Positions 16,041-24,474 of a DNA stretch of 53,551 nucleotides are shown in pieces. The translations under genes were made by a program, and so were the position numbers. The first letter of the stretch is position 1; every line of letters begins with the position of its first letter. Below the pieces are notes generated by a model that searched no databases, had not been told where the DNA came from, and saw only the letters and a list, made by a program, of their open reading frames with translations. Source of the DNA: Paraburkholderia bannensis NBRC 103871 (GTDB lineage Bacteria > Pseudomonadota > Gammaproteobacteria > Burkholderiales > Burkholderiaceae); NCBI RefSeq assembly GCF_000685015.1, contig NZ_BAYA01000041.1, forward strand, positions 1 to 53,551, in the 5' to 3' direction.

Positions 16041-17054
16041 ATGAACGCACCCGAAACGCTGCCCGTGGATCAGCTCCAGAACGGCACGACTGAAGCGACC
16101 GACACGCCCGAGGTGAACACGCCCGAAGCCAGCGGCCGCCAGGCGCTGACCAGGCGCGAGCAGAAGGAAGCCTACGAGAACAACAAGCTGTACAAGCGCA
16201 TCGTGCGTCAGGTCGGCCAGGCGATCGGCGACTACAACATGATCGAGGACGGCGACAAGGTCATGGTCTGCCTGTCCGGCGGCAAGGACAGCTATGCGAT
16301 GCTCGACGTGCTGATGCGCCTGCGCGAGCGTGCGCCGATCGACTTTTCGATCGTCGCCGTGAACCTCGACCAGAAGCAGCCGGGCTTTCCGGAGCACATC
16401 CTGCCTGCGTATCTCGACAAGATCGGCGTGCCGTATCACATCGAGAACCAGGACACCTACAGCATCGTCAAGCGCCTCGTGCCCGAGGGCAAGACGACCT
16501 GCTCGCTGTGTTCGCGCCTGCGCCGCGGCATCCTGTACCGCGTGGCGGGCGAGCTGGGCGCGACCAAGATCGCGCTCGGCCACCATCGCGACGACATCCT
16601 GCAAACGCTGCTGCTGAACATGTTCTACGGCGGCAAGCTCAAGGGCATGCCGCCCAAGCTGCAGTCGGACGACGGCAAGAACATCGTGATCCGCCCGCTC
16701 GCCTACGTGAAGGAAACCGATCTGGAGAAGTACGCCGAACTGCGCGAATTCCCGATCATTCCGTGCAACCTGTGCGGCAGCCAGCCCAACCTGAAGCGCG
16801 CGGAAATGAAGGCGCTGATCCGCGAATGGGACAAGCGCTTCCCGGGCCGCATCGAGAACATGTTCAACGCGCTCGGCAATGTCGTGCCGTCGCACCTCAT
16901 GGACGCGTCGCTGTTCGACTTCAAGGGCCTGCGCACGACGGGCGAAGCCGACCCGAACGGCGATATCGCCTTCGACGAAGATCCGTGCTCGACCGAAACC
17001 TCCGCGCCCGCCGAAGGCGCGACGATCCAGTTCCGACCCTTCGACGAGATCTGA
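16041..17054 (+). CDS. ttcA: tRNA 2-thiocytidine(32) synthetase TtcA
   Basis: A 337-residue protein. The ATP-pyrophosphatase PP-loop SGGKDS is at residues 79-84. Two CxxC pairs are seen, CSLC (154-157) and CNLC (242-245), which in this family hold the iron-sulfur cluster that carries sulfur. A disordered acidic N-terminus and C-terminus flank the core. The enzyme thiolates cytidine 32 in the anticodon loop of certain tRNAs using ATP. It is co-oriented with folB and followed by an intrinsic terminator. Confidence 0.95.
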   Translation: MNAPETLPVDQLQNGTTEATDTPEVNTPEASGRQALTRREQKEAYENNKLYKRIVRQVGQAIGDYNMIEDGDKVMVCLSGGKDSYAMLDVLMRLRERAPIDFSIVAVNLDQKQPGFPEHILPAYLDKIGVPYHIENQDTYSIVKRLVPEGKTTCSLCSRLRRGILYRVAGELGATKIALGHHRDDILQTLLLNMFYGGKLKGMPPKLQSDDGKNIVIRPLAYVKETDLEKYAELREFPIIPCNLCGSQPNLKRAEMKALIREWDKRFPGRIENMFNALGNVVPSHLMDASLFDFKGLRTTGEADPNGDIAFDEDPCSTETSAPAEGATIQFRPFDEI

Positions 17055-17099
17055 TCGACGGGTTTCATCGCAGCGCTTGCGAAAGCGCATCAGACCCCA

Positions 17100-17135
17100 A
17101 GGCGGCCGCGAGTGCACAATTCCGGCCGCTTTTTC
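17100..17135 (+). terminator. Intrinsic terminator after ttcA
   Basis: Seven-base arms GCGGCCG (17102-17108) and CGGCCGC (17123-17129) flank a 14-base loop and are followed by TTTTT. It separates the folB-ttcA unit from glmU. Confidence 0.7.
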
Positions 17136-17270
17136 ACGTCTGCTTTCAAGCGGATGAGAAGTGTGTAAAAGAGTGTTCTATTCGGCTGCAAGCGCCTTGT
17201 GGTGGGGCGTTTTGAGAATAGCCCACATGCTAGAATCGATCGCTTCATTCCCACTCAAGTCATCGATGCA

Positions 17271-18632
17271 ATGAACATCGTGATCCTCGCGGCAGGCATG
17301 GGCAAACGCATGCACTCCGCGCTGCCGAAAGTGCTTCACCCTCTCGCAGGCCAGCCGCTCCTCTCGCACGTCATCGACACTGCCCGCAGTCTTGAGCCGT
17401 CGCGCCTCGTGGTCGTGATCGGCCATGGCGGCGACGCCGTGCGTGCGGCTGTCGGCGCGCCCGACGTGCAGTTCGCCGTGCAGGAACAGCAGCTCGGCAC
17501 CGGCCATGCGCTTGCGCAGGCTCTGCCGCTGCTCGACCCGAACGTGCCCACGCTCGTGCTCTACGGCGACGTGCCGCTCACGCGCGCCTCCACGCTCAAG
17601 CGCCTGACCGATGCGGCGGGCGCGAACGCCTACGGCATCCTCACGGTGACGCTCGATAACCCCACGGGTTACGGCCGCATCGTGCGCGGCGCGACCGGCT
17701 CGGTCATCCGCATCGTCGAGCAGAAGGACGCCAGCGACGACGAACGCCTGATCGACGAGATCAACACCGGCATCGTCGTCACGCCGACCGCGCCGCTCGC
17801 GGGCTGGCTCGCGGCGCTCGGCAACGACAACGCGCAGGGCGAGTATTACCTCACCGATGTCGTGGAAGCGGCTATCAAGGCCGGCCATCCGGTCGTCACG
17901 GCGCAGCCCGACGAGGAATGGGAAACGCTCGGCGTGAACAGCAAGCAGCAGCTGGCCGAACTCGAACGCGTGTATCAGCGCAACGCCGCCGATTCGCTGC
18001 TGGTCGCGGGCGTCACGCTCGCCGATCCGGCGCGCTTCGACCTGCGTGGCTCGATGCGCTGCGGGCGCGACGTGTTCATCGACGTGAACTGCGTGTTCGA
18101 AGGCAACGTGACGCTGGGCGACAACGTGCGCATCGGCCCGAACTGCGTGATCCGCGATGCCGAGATCGGCGCGGGCACGCGCGTGGACGCGTACACGCAT
18201 ATCGAAAGCGCGAAGGTGGGCGCGAATGCGGTGCTCGGCCCTTACGCGCGTCTGCGTCCGGGCGCGCAGCTCGCCGACGAAGTCCACGTAGGCAATTTCG
18301 TCGAAGTGAAGAACGCCAATATCGGCGTCGGCTCGAAGGCCAATCACCTGAGCTATGTCGGTGACGCCGATGTGGGCGCGGGCGTGAACATCGGCGCGGG
18401 CACCATCACCTGCAATTACGACGGCGCGAACAAGCATCGCACCGTGATCGAGGATCAGGTGTTCGTCGGCTCGGACACGCAGCTCGTCGCGCCGGTGCGC
18501 GTGGGCCGCGGCGTGACCATCGCGGCGGGCACGACGGTGTGGAAGGATGTGCCGGAAGGCGCGCTCGTCCTCAACGAAAAGACCCAGATCGAAAAGACCG
18601 GCTACGTTCGGCCGGTGAAAAAGAAAAGCTGA
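17271..18632 (+). CDS. glmU: Bifunctional N-acetylglucosamine-1-phosphate uridyltransferase / glucosamine-1-phosphate acetyltransferase
   Basis: A 453-residue protein of normal length. The N-terminal uridyltransferase half begins with LAAGMGKRM and includes LYGDVPL and NDNAQGEYYLTD. The C-terminal half is a left-handed beta-helix of hexapeptide repeats, with NFVEVKNA, GAGTITCNYDG and the acetyl-CoA region near VGSDTQLVAPV. It makes UDP-GlcNAc from glucosamine-1-phosphate for peptidoglycan and lipopolysaccharide. The ATG at 17271 places the GAGMGKRM-type loop at residue 8, as in the family. A TAGAAT -10-like hexamer lies at about 17231-17236. glmS follows after 109 bases. Confidence 0.96.
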   Translation: MNIVILAAGMGKRMHSALPKVLHPLAGQPLLSHVIDTARSLEPSRLVVVIGHGGDAVRAAVGAPDVQFAVQEQQLGTGHALAQALPLLDPNVPTLVLYGDVPLTRASTLKRLTDAAGANAYGILTVTLDNPTGYGRIVRGATGSVIRIVEQKDASDDERLIDEINTGIVVTPTAPLAGWLAALGNDNAQGEYYLTDVVEAAIKAGHPVVTAQPDEEWETLGVNSKQQLAELERVYQRNAADSLLVAGVTLADPARFDLRGSMRCGRDVFIDVNCVFEGNVTLGDNVRIGPNCVIRDAEIGAGTRVDAYTHIESAKVGANAVLGPYARLRPGAQLADEVHVGNFVEVKNANIGVGSKANHLSYVGDADVGAGVNIGAGTITCNYDGANKHRTVIEDQVFVGSDTQLVAPVRVGRGVTIAAGTTVWKDVPEGALVLNEKTQIEKTGYVRPVKKKS

Positions 18633-18741
18633 ACGGCAGGACAAGCAGAACAAGCAGGACACTCAAGGCGGCGGCGCGCATTTCCCGCGTCACAAGCGCA
18701 GCGCGCGCCGCCTCGCCTCTCATTGCAAAGGATCGAACTCC

Positions 18742-20562
18742 ATGTGCGGCATCGTCGGCGCAGTAGCGCAACGTAATATCGTTCCCGTTCTCATCGAAGG
18801 GCTGCGGCGGCTCGAATACCGCGGCTACGACTCGTGCGGCGTGGCCACCGTCACGGCGGCTGGCCCGCAGCGCGTGCGCAGCGTCTCGCGCGTGGCCGAA
18901 CTCGACGAGCAGGTGCGCGAGTCGCATTTCGAAGGCGTGACCGGCATCGCGCACACGCGCTGGGCCACCCACGGCGCGCCGACCGTCAACAACGCGCACC
19001 CGATCTTCTCGCGCGACGCGCTGGCGATCGTGCACAACGGCATCATCGAGAACTACGAAGCGCTGCGCGAAATGCTCAAGGGCCGTGGCTACGAGTTCGT
19101 CTCGCAGACCGACACCGAAGTCATCGCGCACCTGATCCACAGCCTCTACAAGGGCGACCTGTTCGCCGCCGTGCGCGAAGCCGTGCAGCAGCTGGCGGGC
19201 GCTTACGCGATCGGCGTGGTGCACAAGGATCAGCCGCATGTGGTCGTGGGCGCGCGCGCGGGCTCGCCGCTCGTCGTGGGCTACGGCGAAGGCGAAGCGT
19301 TCATCGCTTCGGACGCGCTCGCCATCGCGGGCAGCGCCAACCGCATCAGCTACCTGGAAGAAGGCGACGTCTGCGAGATCTCGCTCGAAGGCGTGCGTAT
19401 CGCCGATCGCGCGGGCAACCTCGTCACGCGCGAATCGCGCGACGTGCAGGCGTACGGCGGCGCGGTCGATCTCGGCCCGTATCGCCATTACATGCAGAAG
19501 GAAATCTTCGAGCAGCCGCGCGCGATCTCGGACACGATTCCGGCGCTCGACGAAGCGTTCGATCCGGTGCTGTTCGGCGAGAATGCCGGCGAAGTCTTCA
19601 AGGGCATCGACAGCATCCTGATCCTCGCCTGCGGCACGAGCTACTACGCGGGCCTGACGGCCAAGTACTGGCTCGAAACCGTTGCGAAGATCCGCACGGA
19701 CGTGGAAATCGCCAGCGAATACCGCTACCGCGAATCGGTGCCGAACCCGCGCTCGCTGGTCGTGACGATCTCGCAGTCGGGCGAAACGGCGGACACGCTG
19801 GCCGCGCTCAAGCACGCGCAGTCGCTCGGCATGGAGCACACGCTGGCCGTGTGCAACGTGGCGACGAGCGCGATGGTGCGCCTGACCGAATTCAAGTTCC
19901 TCACGCACGCGGGCCGCGAAATTGGCGTGGCGTCGACCAAGGCGTTCACGACGCAGCTCGTCGGCCTGTTCATCCTCGCGGTGACGCTGGGCAAGCTGCG
20001 CGGGCAGGTGAACGCCCAGCAGGAAGCCGAATATCTCAAGCTGTTGCGCCACCTGCCGGCAGCGCTCAACGGCGTGCTGGCGCTGGAGCCGCAGATCATC
20101 GCGTGGTCGGAGGAATTCGCGCGCAAGGAAAACGCGCTGTTCCTCGGCCGCGGGCTGCATTACCCGATCGCGCTGGAAGGCGCGCTCAAGCTCAAGGAAA
20201 TCTCCTACATCCACGCGGAAGCGTATCCGGCGGGCGAGCTCAAGCACGGCCCGCTCGCGCTGGTGACGGAAGCCATGCCGGTCGTGACGGTCGCACCCAA
20301 CGACGCGCTGCTCGAAAAGCTCAAGTCGAACATGCAGGAAGTGCGTGCGCGCGGCGGCCAGCTCTACGTGTTCGCCGACGCCGATACGCACATCACGAGC
20401 GAAGAGGGCATCCACGTGATCCGCATGCCGGAGCACTACGGCCTGCTCTCGCCGATCCTGCACGTCGTGCCGTTGCAGATGCTCGCGTATCACACGGCCA
20501 GCGCCCGTGGCACCGACGTCGACAAGCCGCGTAACCTCGCGAAGTCGGTGACGGTCGAATAA
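18742..20562 (+). CDS. glmS: Glutamine--fructose-6-phosphate aminotransferase (isomerizing)
   Basis: A 606-residue protein. It starts MCGIVGA, so Cys2 is the N-terminal nucleophile of the class II glutaminase domain; HTRWATHG and HNGIIENY follow. The C-terminal part has two SIS sugar-isomerase domains, with ILACGTSYYA and TISQSGETADT, and ends DKPRNLAKSVTVE as in other GlmS proteins. It forms glucosamine-6-phosphate, the first step toward UDP-GlcNAc, acting with GlmU encoded just upstream. I see no glmS ribozyme in the 109-base leader, as expected outside Firmicutes. An intrinsic terminator follows. Confidence 0.96.
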   Translation: MCGIVGAVAQRNIVPVLIEGLRRLEYRGYDSCGVATVTAAGPQRVRSVSRVAELDEQVRESHFEGVTGIAHTRWATHGAPTVNNAHPIFSRDALAIVHNGIIENYEALREMLKGRGYEFVSQTDTEVIAHLIHSLYKGDLFAAVREAVQQLAGAYAIGVVHKDQPHVVVGARAGSPLVVGYGEGEAFIASDALAIAGSANRISYLEEGDVCEISLEGVRIADRAGNLVTRESRDVQAYGGAVDLGPYRHYMQKEIFEQPRAISDTIPALDEAFDPVLFGENAGEVFKGIDSILILACGTSYYAGLTAKYWLETVAKIRTDVEIASEYRYRESVPNPRSLVVTISQSGETADTLAALKHAQSLGMEHTLAVCNVATSAMVRLTEFKFLTHAGREIGVASTKAFTTQLVGLFILAVTLGKLRGQVNAQQEAEYLKLLRHLPAALNGVLALEPQIIAWSEEFARKENALFLGRGLHYPIALEGALKLKEISYIHAEAYPAGELKHGPLALVTEAMPVVTVAPNDALLEKLKSNMQEVRARGGQLYVFADADTHITSEEGIHVIRMPEHYGLLSPILHVVPLQMLAYHTASARGTDVDKPRNLAKSVTVE

Positions 20563-20597
20563 GGCTGTTCGAATAGCGATTGCGCAGATGGGATAGA

Positions 20598-20629
20598 AAG
20601 GCGCCGGACGAAAATCCGGCGCCTTTTTC
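20598..20629 (+). terminator. Intrinsic terminator after glmS
   Basis: A 10-base stem, AGGCGCCGGA paired with TCCGGCGCCT around the loop CGAAAA, is followed by a T-rich run (TTTTCTTTT). Confidence 0.9.
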
Positions 20630-20765
20630 TTTTGCCGATGCGCTTCGCATGGAAGATTTGCAGGCATCCGCAATTGATGCAGACTGGCGCCAGTTTGCTT
20701 TCCTCTGACGGATCGACGCGTAACGCGCCCGACCGCCGGACGGACAATCGAGGGGGCGTGGTCTT

Positions 20766-22049
20766 ATGGTTCGATGGGGATGGCTCGCTGCGCTGGTGCT
20801 CTGCATGGCGGCGCAGGCTGGCGAGCTTGACGCAAGCAACGACGGCAGCAGCGCCGCCTCCGACGTGAGCGTCGCGGCGAGCGCGAATGCCTGCTCGCAT
20901 GCCTATACCGCGCCAATCGCCGATACGACGCTGCCGGCGAGTTCGCTCACTCGCCCTCAAGGCCGCGTCACCGACCTCACAGGCGTGCTCTCAGAGGCCT
21001 GCAAAGCCGATCTCACCGAACGCCTCGCTACGCTCGAACAGCAGACCGGCGATCAACTGGCCGTGCTGCTCGTGCCTGGCACCGGCAGCGACTCCATCGA
21101 GCAATACGCCACGAAGATCTTCGAGCAATGGAAACTTGGGCATAAGCAGGTCGACAACGGCATCCTGCTGGTCGCGGCGCTGCATGACCACCACGTGCGT
21201 ATCGAAGTGGGCTACGGGCTGGAAGGCACGATTCCCGATGTGGTCGCCGGGCGCATCATTCACGAACTTATCGTGCCCGCGTTTCGCGGGCAGAACTACG
21301 AAAGCGGGATCAGCGCGGCAGTGGACGAGCTGACGCTGCGGCTGGGCGGCCGCGCCGCCACCAATGCGCCTAATGATGCCGCCACGCCGCAGCAACCGGA
21401 CGAGACCATCCGCGCAACGCCTTCGCTGACCCCCAGCCCGCCGCCGGAGGATCACGCTGGCAGGCCGTTCTTCTGGTGCACGTTCGCGCTGCTCAACGTC
21501 GCTTTCGGCGCCGTCGCCGCGTGGCGCAAGATGACCTGGGGCTACAGGCTGGGCGGCGGCTATGTCGTCACGGCGCTCGCTGCGCTCTTTTTCGCGTCGC
21601 CTGCGATTCTCGGGCCTGGCCTTCAGGGTGCGGGCGGCACGTTGCTGCTGCCCGCGCTGTTGCTGCCCGCCATCTTCAGCTGGCCGCTGGTGGGCCTGGG
21701 GCACGGTCTGTTCGTCTCGAAGAAGGTGCGCCAGTACACGGGCGTCTCGTTCGGCGCGCTGTGCGCATCGGTGCTCGCGGGCTGCGCGATGGGTTACGGC
21801 TTCGTCAGCGTGCTGCTGGTGATGACGCTGTTCGTGACCGTGATGGCGCTGATCGTCGCCTGGCTGGAGGCCACGATGCGCTTTGCGCGCGGCGGGAGCC
21901 ACGCGGATTCTTCGACCGGTACGTCGTACAGCACTGGCTGGATTTCGAGTTCCAACTCCGATACGTCCAGTTCCTCGTCGTCAGGTTCCGACTGGTCGGG
22001 CGGCGACGGAGGTTCGAGCGGCGGTGGCGGCGCGTCGGGCAGCTGGTGA
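20766..22049 (+). CDS. TPM-domain (YgcG-like) membrane protein
   Basis: A 427-residue protein. A signal peptide (about residues 1-18) is followed by a TPM domain at roughly 58-195, with VTDLTGVLSEA, the QVDNGILLVAA segment and the VGYGLEGTIPD motif. Three or four hydrophobic segments lie between about 235 and 365. The C-terminus is a Ser-rich then Gly/Ser-rich tail ending GGGGASGSW, the usual end of this family. TPM domains bind metal and in some proteins act as phosphatases or help photosystem or stress repair; this protein's job is unknown. The ribosome-binding site GAGGGGG lies just upstream. A remnant of lemA, its common partner, follows directly. Confidence 0.87.
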   Translation: MVRWGWLAALVLCMAAQAGELDASNDGSSAASDVSVAASANACSHAYTAPIADTTLPASSLTRPQGRVTDLTGVLSEACKADLTERLATLEQQTGDQLAVLLVPGTGSDSIEQYATKIFEQWKLGHKQVDNGILLVAALHDHHVRIEVGYGLEGTIPDVVAGRIIHELIVPAFRGQNYESGISAAVDELTLRLGGRAATNAPNDAATPQQPDETIRATPSLTPSPPPEDHAGRPFFWCTFALLNVAFGAVAAWRKMTWGYRLGGGYVVTALAALFFASPAILGPGLQGAGGTLLLPALLLPAIFSWPLVGLGHGLFVSKKVRQYTGVSFGALCASVLAGCAMGYGFVSVLLVMTLFVTVMALIVAWLEATMRFARGGSHADSSTGTSYSTGWISSSNSDTSSSSSSGSDWSGGDGGSSGGGGASGSW

Positions 22050-22061
22050 AGCACGGCCACG

Positions 22062-22216
22062 CCCCAGCAGTACAACGTGCAGATCCGTCAGTTTCCGTGC
22101 TGGTCGCCAGGGCGTTCGGCTACAAGCCGAGGCCCAATTTCAGCGTGACGGACGAAGCGGCGATCTCAAAGCCGCCCACGCTCGACTTCACGCCGCAGAA
22201 GGCGCAAGCACAGTAA
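22062..22216 (+). pseudogene. Frameshifted relic of a lemA gene (3' end)
   Basis: Immediately after the TPM gene the frame beginning at 22065 reads QQYNVQIRQFP, matching the QYN...R.FP segment near the end of LemA proteins. The match then jumps frame: from 22097 to the TAA at 22214-22216 the sequence reads VLVARAFGYKPRPNF, then continues VTDEAAISKPPTLDF, the LemA C-terminus. The jump falls where SNL would be expected, as if four bases net were lost. The rest of lemA is not found upstream. LemA and TPM genes are usual neighbours, so this is probably what remains of a deleted or recombined copy. Identification rests on remembered family consensus. Confidence 0.7.
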
Positions 22217-22240
22217 GCGGACGAGGCGGGTGGAAGTGGC

Positions 22241-22561
22241 TCAATCGTCGTCGTCGTCGCGGTGATGCTTGTACCAGCCGCGATGGCGGCCGTGATCGTG
22301 CCAGCGGCGATCGTCGCCTTCGTCACCATCGTCGCCGCGGTAGCCGTAGCCCTGAACGTATCCATAGGCGGGGGCCGCATAGGCCACTGGCGCCTCCTGG
22401 TAGACCACGGGCGGCGGCGGCGCCACATAGACCGGCCCGGGCACGCCCAGCATCACGCTCAGGTCAGTATGAGCCGACGCCTCGCTGGCGGCCACGGCAC
22501 AGGCCAGTCCGGCTGCCGACAGTATCGAAATGTGCAGTGTGCGTTTTATGGTGGTTTTCAT
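22241..22561 (-). CDS. Small secreted protein with Pro/Tyr-rich and His/Asp-rich tail (hypothetical)
   Basis: A 106-residue protein. The ATG at 22561 gives a clear signal peptide (MKTTIKRTL, then a hydrophobic core ending near SEASA), and GAGG lies upstream. After it come SVMLGVPGPVYVAPPPP, an Ala/Tyr/Gly-rich stretch and a C-terminus dense in Asp, Arg and His ending in five Asp. This pattern is common in small envelope proteins of Burkholderiaceae with no known function. The charged His/Asp tail could bind metal; that is only inference. The gene is divergent from the sirtuin gene across 178 bases. Confidence 0.7.
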   Translation of the reverse strand: MKTTIKRTLHISILSAAGLACAVAASEASAHTDLSVMLGVPGPVYVAPPPPVVYQEAPVAYAAPAYGYVQGYGYRGDDGDEGDDRRWHDHGRHRGWYKHHRDDDDD

Positions 22562-22739
22562 GTTGACCCTCGTCTCTCCGAATGGCGGGATCGTAGGGAC
22601 TGGAATCGTTCCAGGGTGATACGGGTTGCTTGCTGCTGTAACCGCGTGTAAGCCCGAATGCAGCGCCATAATGGCGCGAGTCGAATTCCGCACGGCAACA
22701 CACAACATCGCGTACCTTCAAGCATCTAAGGCGTCACTT

Positions 22740-23501
22740 ATGCAACTAACCGAACAAAAGCGACCGTCCACCCAACGGTTGCCACGCCTCTACGCGTTCT
22801 CGGGCGCCGGGCTTTCAGCAGAGAGCGGCATCTCGACGTTTCGCACTGGCGACGGCATCTGGACGCACACCAGCATCGACGAAGTCTGCAACTACCGCAC
22901 GTGGCGTCGCAACCGGCCCGCGGTGTTCCGCTTCTACAACCAGCGCATCGCCGAATGTTCGGACGCACAGCCGAACGACGCGCATCGGCTGCTTGCGCAG
23001 TGGCAGGACACCTGGGGCACGGAGCGTGTGCACCTGATTACCCAGAACATCGACGGTTTGCTGGAGCAGGCCGGTGCGCGCCAGGTCACGCATCTGCATG
23101 GCGACATGATTTCGCTGCTTTGCACCGACTGCGAGTACCGCTTTCCGAGCGGCGGCAGCGCGCTGGACGCCAACGCGGCATGTCCGTCGTGTGGCCAGGT
23201 CGAGAGCGTGAAGCCAGGCGTCGTGTTCTTCAACGAAGCCGCACCCGAGTACGAAACGCTCTGGCGTATCCAGCAGGCCATGAACGACGACGATATTTTT
23301 ATCGCCATCGGTACGTCGTTCGAGGTGATTCCGCCAGAGCGGCTGCTGCCGCCTTCGCGCTACGGGCGTCATGCGCGCAACCTGCTGGTGGATCCATCGC
23401 CAAGCCGCACCGAGTTTTTCGGTGTCGTGGAGGCACAGCCGGCGACGGTGGGCCTGCGCAAGCTAGAGCCTTCGATCGAACACATGATGAACGGCGGCTG
23501 A
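22740..23501 (+). CDS. Sir2-family NAD-dependent protein deacylase
   Basis: A 253-residue sirtuin. Seen are the NAD loop SGAGLSAESG (21-30), TQNIDG (101-106), the catalytic His120 in HLHGD, a zinc site with Cys128, Cys131, Cys148 and Cys151, and GTSFEV (191-196). Tyr66 and Arg69 in FRFYNQR match the Tyr-x-x-Arg pair that in SIRT5 and CobB binds succinyl or other acidic acyl groups, so desuccinylase activity is likely besides deacetylation. The reaction consumes NAD and releases nicotinamide. The ATG at 22740 is chosen for family length. A CinA-like gene follows after 95 bases. Confidence 0.9.
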   Translation: MQLTEQKRPSTQRLPRLYAFSGAGLSAESGISTFRTGDGIWTHTSIDEVCNYRTWRRNRPAVFRFYNQRIAECSDAQPNDAHRLLAQWQDTWGTERVHLITQNIDGLLEQAGARQVTHLHGDMISLLCTDCEYRFPSGGSALDANAACPSCGQVESVKPGVVFFNEAAPEYETLWRIQQAMNDDDIFIAIGTSFEVIPPERLLPPSRYGRHARNLLVDPSPSRTEFFGVVEAQPATVGLRKLEPSIEHMMNGG

Positions 23502-23596
23502 TCGCCGATAACCGGTACGACCGCGTTCATTTCGCTTTCCTGGCTTTGCTGGCGTGCCGGCCTGTTCGCCGCACGCCTTTTTTACGTCCTGCACCC

Positions 23597-24091
23597 ATGA
23601 ATATTTCCAGACAGATCGCCGGTTATCTGAAGTCGCGTGAGCTCGTGCTCGCAAGCCTCGAAACCGCTACGGCCGGCGCGATTACGGCTGCGCTAGCGGA
23701 TTTGCCAGGCGCGGCGACGAGCCTCGATATCGGCGTCGTAGTGCATACGCCCCGCGCGCTGGCGGGCTATCTGGAAACGACGGCGACGAACGAAGCCGTC
23801 AGCGAGGCGCTCGCGCAAGCACTGGCCGAGGCCTTGCTTAAAGAACGCGAAGGGCGTGCAAACGTGGCGCTCGCGAGTATCGGATGGCTTGAGCCAGAAG
23901 ACGGCGGGCGGGCGGCGATCGCCCATTGTTTCGCATGGGCAGGCTGGGATCGCGATGCGGTGGTCTCCGCGAGCGAGACCGTGCTTTTTTCAGGACGGCG
24001 CGTGGACATTCGACGCTCGATTGTTCGACGCGCGTTGCTGGGCCTGCCACGTTTCGTCGATTCGATTTCCGCGCGTGAGCGCGCTGGTTAG
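23597..24091 (+). CDS. CinA C-terminal-domain family protein with altered active-site motif
   Basis: A 164-residue protein that covers only the CinA C-terminal (PncC, nicotinamide-nucleotide amidase) domain. The overall pattern of LVLASLETATAGAIT then DLPGAA and IGVVVHTPRAL matches the family's ATAESCTGG, VPGAS and GVVAYSN segments. However, the motif that normally reads AESCTGG is LETATAG here (residues 21-27): the presumed catalytic Ser is Thr23, and one Gly is Ala. So NMN amidase activity is doubtful. It may be an inactive or re-purposed member. It follows the sirtuin gene on the same strand, and the pairing hints at NAD metabolism. No terminator is obvious. Confidence 0.75.
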   Translation: MNISRQIAGYLKSRELVLASLETATAGAITAALADLPGAATSLDIGVVVHTPRALAGYLETTATNEAVSEALAQALAEALLKEREGRANVALASIGWLEPEDGGRAAIAHCFAWAGWDRDAVVSASETVLFSGRRVDIRRSIVRRALLGLPRFVDSISARERAG

Positions 24092-24474
24092 GGCAGTTGG
24101 AGTCAGGCAGCACCGGCGGATTTACGTAAACCAATTGAAGTTATAAATATGTATACGTAAACGTAGTAATAGTTAACAAGCCCTGGTACTTCCTGTGGAT
24201 AACGCGGTATTTCTCATTGAATTCAATTCGATGCGTGCCGGACAGCCATGCGGACAATTCCTGTATCCAAATGGGGCTTCGAGGATAACTTTTTGCTCCT
24301 TGCGCGAGCAGGGCGAGTTATCAAGAACTGATCCACAGTTCGTCCGTGAGGTATTCCCCAGCTTATTCAGAGGTCGCCGTGGATAAGTGGGGCGCGCTTG
24401 CATGCTAGGCGCGAGCAAAAAAAAGCGCCGCCCGAAGGCGACGCTCGTGCAACTTCCAGCCATCTTCGTGCTGA
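24092..24474. other. Convergent gap with 75% AT block and DnaA-box-like sites
   Basis: No gene is seen between the two convergent 3' ends. Bases 24121-24180 contain only 15 G or C, striking in this GC-rich DNA, and hold the direct repeat TACGTAAAC at 24123 and 24154 and the palindrome TTTACGTAAA at 24121. Downstream lie three DnaA-box-like nonamers: TGTGGATAA at 24194-24202 (exact consensus on the minus strand), TGATCCACA at 24329-24337 (one mismatch) and CGTGGATAA at 24378-24386 (one mismatch on the minus strand). The layout resembles a DNA-unwinding element beside DnaA sites. Function is inference. Confidence 0.5.
24417..24447 (-). terminator. Intrinsic terminator after lpxO
   Basis: Read on the minus strand: GCGTCGCC, a TTCG tetraloop, GGCGGCGC, then a run of eight T. 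It ends the lpxO transcript. Confidence 0.9.

Noticed and set aside
18633..18741. Possible glmS ribozyme
   Set aside because: The leader is too short (109 bases) and lacks the ribozyme core; the ribozyme is known mainly from Firmicutes.
18571..20673. A 700-codon open frame antisense to glmS
   Set aside because: It is the mirror of a well-supported gene in GC-rich DNA; its product is Arg/Ala/Val-rich without domains.
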